Shown one piece after another: positions 62,211 to 64,000 of a stretch of DNA of 64,000 bases (the stretch's first letter is position 1; every line of letters begins with the position of its first letter). Origin of the DNA: Halorubrum trapanicum (lineage in GTDB: Archaea; Halobacteriota; Halobacteria; Halobacteriales; Haloferacaceae); contig NZ_JAGGKE010000008.1 of assembly GCF_017873555.1 (NCBI RefSeq), positions 62,001-126,000 of the forward strand. Reading direction: 5' to 3'. A program made the translations under genes and the position numbers. The notes under the pieces are model-generated. The model did no database searches and had not been told where the DNA came from. It saw only the letters and a program-made list of their open reading frames with translations.

Positions 62211-64000
62211 TTAGTCACCTGCGGCTGGGACGAAGGTGGTCTGATGGCCGGACGCGTCGCCGTCGCCCTCGACGACCGCGGCCTCGAACCCGTCGACGAT
62301 CTCCGCCGGCTCGAACGGGTTCCCGTTGTACTTCAGCAGGCTCGACAGCTTCTCGCCGTAGCGGCCGAGGTTCTTCTGGACGAGCCCGCGGAACTGTCCG
62401 GACGCCGTCATCTCGACGACGAGGACCTCGTCGACGCTCTCGACGAACGCCGCGACCTGCTCGGTCGGGAACGGCGCCATGTCGGAGACGCCGTACGACT
62501 TCACCGAGACGCCGGCGTCGTTGAGGCGACCGACCGCCTCCTCGACGGTGCCCTGCTGGCTCCCGAACGTGAGGATGCCGTACTGGGCGTCCTCGGGACC
62601 GGCGTAGGAGCCGGTGTCCTCGGTGTCGAGGTCGGCGCGGATCGCCTCCAGCTTCTCCGTGCGGCGGTCGATCTGCGCGACGCGGTTGTCGGGCGACTCG
62701 GCGATGTGACCGGTCGGGTCGTGCTCGTTGCCGGTCGCGAGGAAGCGACCGCCCTTCTGACCGGGGATCGAGCGCGGCGAGACGCCGTCGCCGACGTCGT
62801 GCTGGAACCGGTGGAACTTCCCGTCGGCCGAGTGCGGCTCGTCCGCCAGCGCGTCCTCGGAGAGCGTCTTCCCGAGCGTCGGGTTCGGCTCGCGGTCGAA
62901 GTGGCGCTTCGGGACGTTGGTCATCTCGCCGCCGAGCTTCTGATCGTACAGGAGGATCGACGGGATCTGGTACTCGTAGGCGAGCCGGAAGGCGAGCCGC
63001 GACTGCTCGTACGCCTCCTCGACGGTGCCGGGCGCCAGCACGACGCGCTGGGAGTCGCCCTGCGAGGTGTAGAGGACGTGTTCGAGGTCGGACTGCTCCG
63101 GCTTCGTCGGCATCCCGGTCGAGGGACCGGCGCGCATGGCCTCGACGAGGACGATCGGCGTCTCCGTCATCTCCGCCAGCCCGAGCGGCTCCGACATCAG
63201 CGCGAAGCCGCCGCCGGAGGAGCCGGACATGGCCTTCACGCCGGCGTGGGAGGCCCCGACCGCGAGCGCGGCCGCGGCGATCTCGTCTTCGACCTGCTCG
63301 GAGATCCCGCCGAGCTTCGGCAGGTTCTTCGTCATGATGGTGAACACCTCGGTCCACGGCGTCATCGGGTAGCCGGCGATGAACCGGCACCCCTCGTCGA
63401 TGGCGCCGTAGGAGATGGCGTCCGAACCGGACATGAGAAGCTGCTGTTCGTCGTGTTCGCCGGTCGGGACCGACACGTCCGGGGCGTCCACGTCGTACTC
63501 CTCTCGCACCTGATCGTACGCGATCTGGAGGATCTCGAGGTTCGGCTCGAGGATCTTCTCCGGCATCGCGTCGCGCATGAGGTCCTGGACGTGGTCGAGG
63601 TCCATCCCGGTCAGCGCGCAGGTCGCGCCGACGCCGGCGGTGTTCCGCATGACCTCGCGGCCCTGGTCGCGGGCGAGCCCGCGGAGGTCGAGGGGGTACA
63701 CGTGCCAGTCGTTCTCCTCGGCGCGCTCCTCGAAGTTCGGGATCTCCGAGGCGTCGAGGAGTCCCTCGTCGTACACGATGATCCCGCCCTCGCGGAGCTC
63801 GTCGAGGTTCTCGGAGAGGGGTTTGATCTCCTCGTTCCCGTAGACGGCCTCCTCCTGCGGGTTTCGGGCGAACGAGTCGCCGAGCGCGAGCAGGAAATTG
63901 TAGCCGTCTCCCCGGGATTCGACGGGGTCCGCCGACGCGCGGACCTCGGTGTAGGTGTGACCGCCGCGGATCCGCGACGGGTAGTGCCGATGCGTGAAGA
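62211..64000 (-). CDS. porA: 2-oxoacid:ferredoxin oxidoreductase, alpha subunit, partial (probably pyruvate)
   Basis: At least 596 residues are encoded; the start lies beyond the right edge. Visible parts are the end of the gamma domain (RIRGGHTYTEVR near the edge), the alpha domain with GAIDEGCRFIAGYPMTPWTEVF, MSGSSGGGFALMSEPLGLAEM and RAGPSTGMPTKPEQSDL, and a C-terminal domain with GILTFGSQQGTVEEAVGRL. It is homologous to KorA at 33298 but longer. It forms an operon with porB. The internal ATG at 63776 is not the start, since conserved sequence continues upstream to the edge. Confidence 0.85.
   Translation of the reverse strand, partial: FTHRHYPSRIRGGHTYTEVRASADPVESRGDGYNFLLALGDSFARNPQEEAVYGNEEIKPLSENLDELREGGIIVYDEGLLDASEIPNFEERAEENDWHVYPLDLRGLARDQGREVMRNTAGVGATCALTGMDLDHVQDLMRDAMPEKILEPNLEILQIAYDQVREEYDVDAPDVSVPTGEHDEQQLLMSGSDAISYGAIDEGCRFIAGYPMTPWTEVFTIMTKNLPKLGGISEQVEDEIAAAALAVGASHAGVKAMSGSSGGGFALMSEPLGLAEMTETPIVLVEAMRAGPSTGMPTKPEQSDLEHVLYTSQGDSQRVVLAPGTVEEAYEQSRLAFRLAYEYQIPSILLYDQKLGGEMTNVPKRHFDREPNPTLGKTLSEDALADEPHSADGKFHRFQHDVGDGVSPRSIPGQKGGRFLATGNEHDPTGHIAESPDNRVAQIDRRTEKLEAIRADLDTEDTGSYAGPEDAQYGILTFGSQQGTVEEAVGRLNDAGVSVKSYGVSDMAPFPTEQVAAFVESVDEVLVVEMTASGQFRGLVQKNLGRYGEKLSSLLKYNGNPFEPAEIVDGFEAAVVEGDGDASGHQTTFVPAAGD

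Noticed and set aside
1-64000. tRNA genes, rRNA genes, CRISPR arrays, or prophage and transposon genes
   Set aside because: I looked in intergenic spaces for T-loop motifs and regularly spaced repeats and at proteins for recombinase motifs; none were found. A tRNAscan-SE and CRISPR search would decide this.

Overview
The window looks like chromosomal DNA of an extremely halophilic archaeon (class Halobacteria; Halorubrum-like is my guess, not proven). The base composition is very GC-rich, the proteins are strongly acidic (Asp/Glu-rich), and many genes have an archaeal box A (TTTATA-like) 25-35 nt before the start codon with no leader. The gene content is also haloarchaeal: a Nuo complex with fused NuoCD and split NuoJ and no NADH-input module, ferredoxin-linked 2-oxoacid oxidoreductases, Gar1, SRP19 and a 7S SRP RNA. 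Genes are densely packed on both strands. I saw no tRNA, rRNA, CRISPR array, transposase or prophage gene.

Layout. 1-3.1 kb: end of a lysine/diaminopimelate operon (lysA-dapF-dapE, overlapping by 4 nt). 3.1-6.9 kb: a NYN-domain protein, an AI-2E-type membrane protein, a divergent FtsZ/tubulin-like protein and an internally duplicated unknown protein. 7.0-9.5 kb: purK and purE, split by a hicB-hicA toxin-antitoxin pair on the other strand. 9.7-20.0 kb: an 11-gene nuo operon. 20.2-23.0 kb: a zinc-ribbon protein, gar1, srp19 and a GAF/PAS histidine kinase. 23.2-31 kb: alaS, an alpha/beta-hydrolase without the serine nucleophile, a glutamine amidotransferase, a PIN-ATPase-KH protein and citrate synthase. 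31-35 kb: a geranylgeranyl-reductase-like flavoprotein and the first OFOR pair (probably korAB). 35.4-38.2 kb: small oxidoreductases and hypotheticals. 38.3-39.0 kb: a gene-free stretch with the SRP RNA gene and copy A of a structured repeat. 39.0-46 kb: GNAT, DNA ligase, MBL-fold protein, GCS2-like ligase, cytidine deaminase and Mrp ATPase. 46-49 kb: a three-gene Fe-S/NrfD membrane complex with no catalytic subunit. 49-54.6 kb: uridine phosphorylase, NDH-2-like protein, HTH regulator, arginase, zinc-finger and PHP proteins. 54.6-55.05 kb: copy B of the structured repeat, reversed. 55.1-64 kb: YdjM-like membrane protein, aminotransferase, ileS, GNAT, an Lrp/AsnC regulator and the second OFOR pair (probably porAB, cut by the window end).

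The central metabolism fits together. Citrate synthase and the 2-oxoacid:ferredoxin oxidoreductases feed reduced ferredoxin. Nuo, the NDH-2-like protein and the NrfD module are membrane electron-transfer modules that could oxidise such carriers and reduce menaquinone; the direct donors are not shown by the sequence.

The most unusual signal is the pair of 310-450 bp non-coding elements at 38695-39003 (+) and 54599-55046 (-). They share ordered blocks of perfect identity, a TATA flanked by a direct repeat at exactly 57 nt in both, and stems at equivalent places whose sequences differ while base pairing is kept. This looks like a family of structured RNAs or structured repeats.
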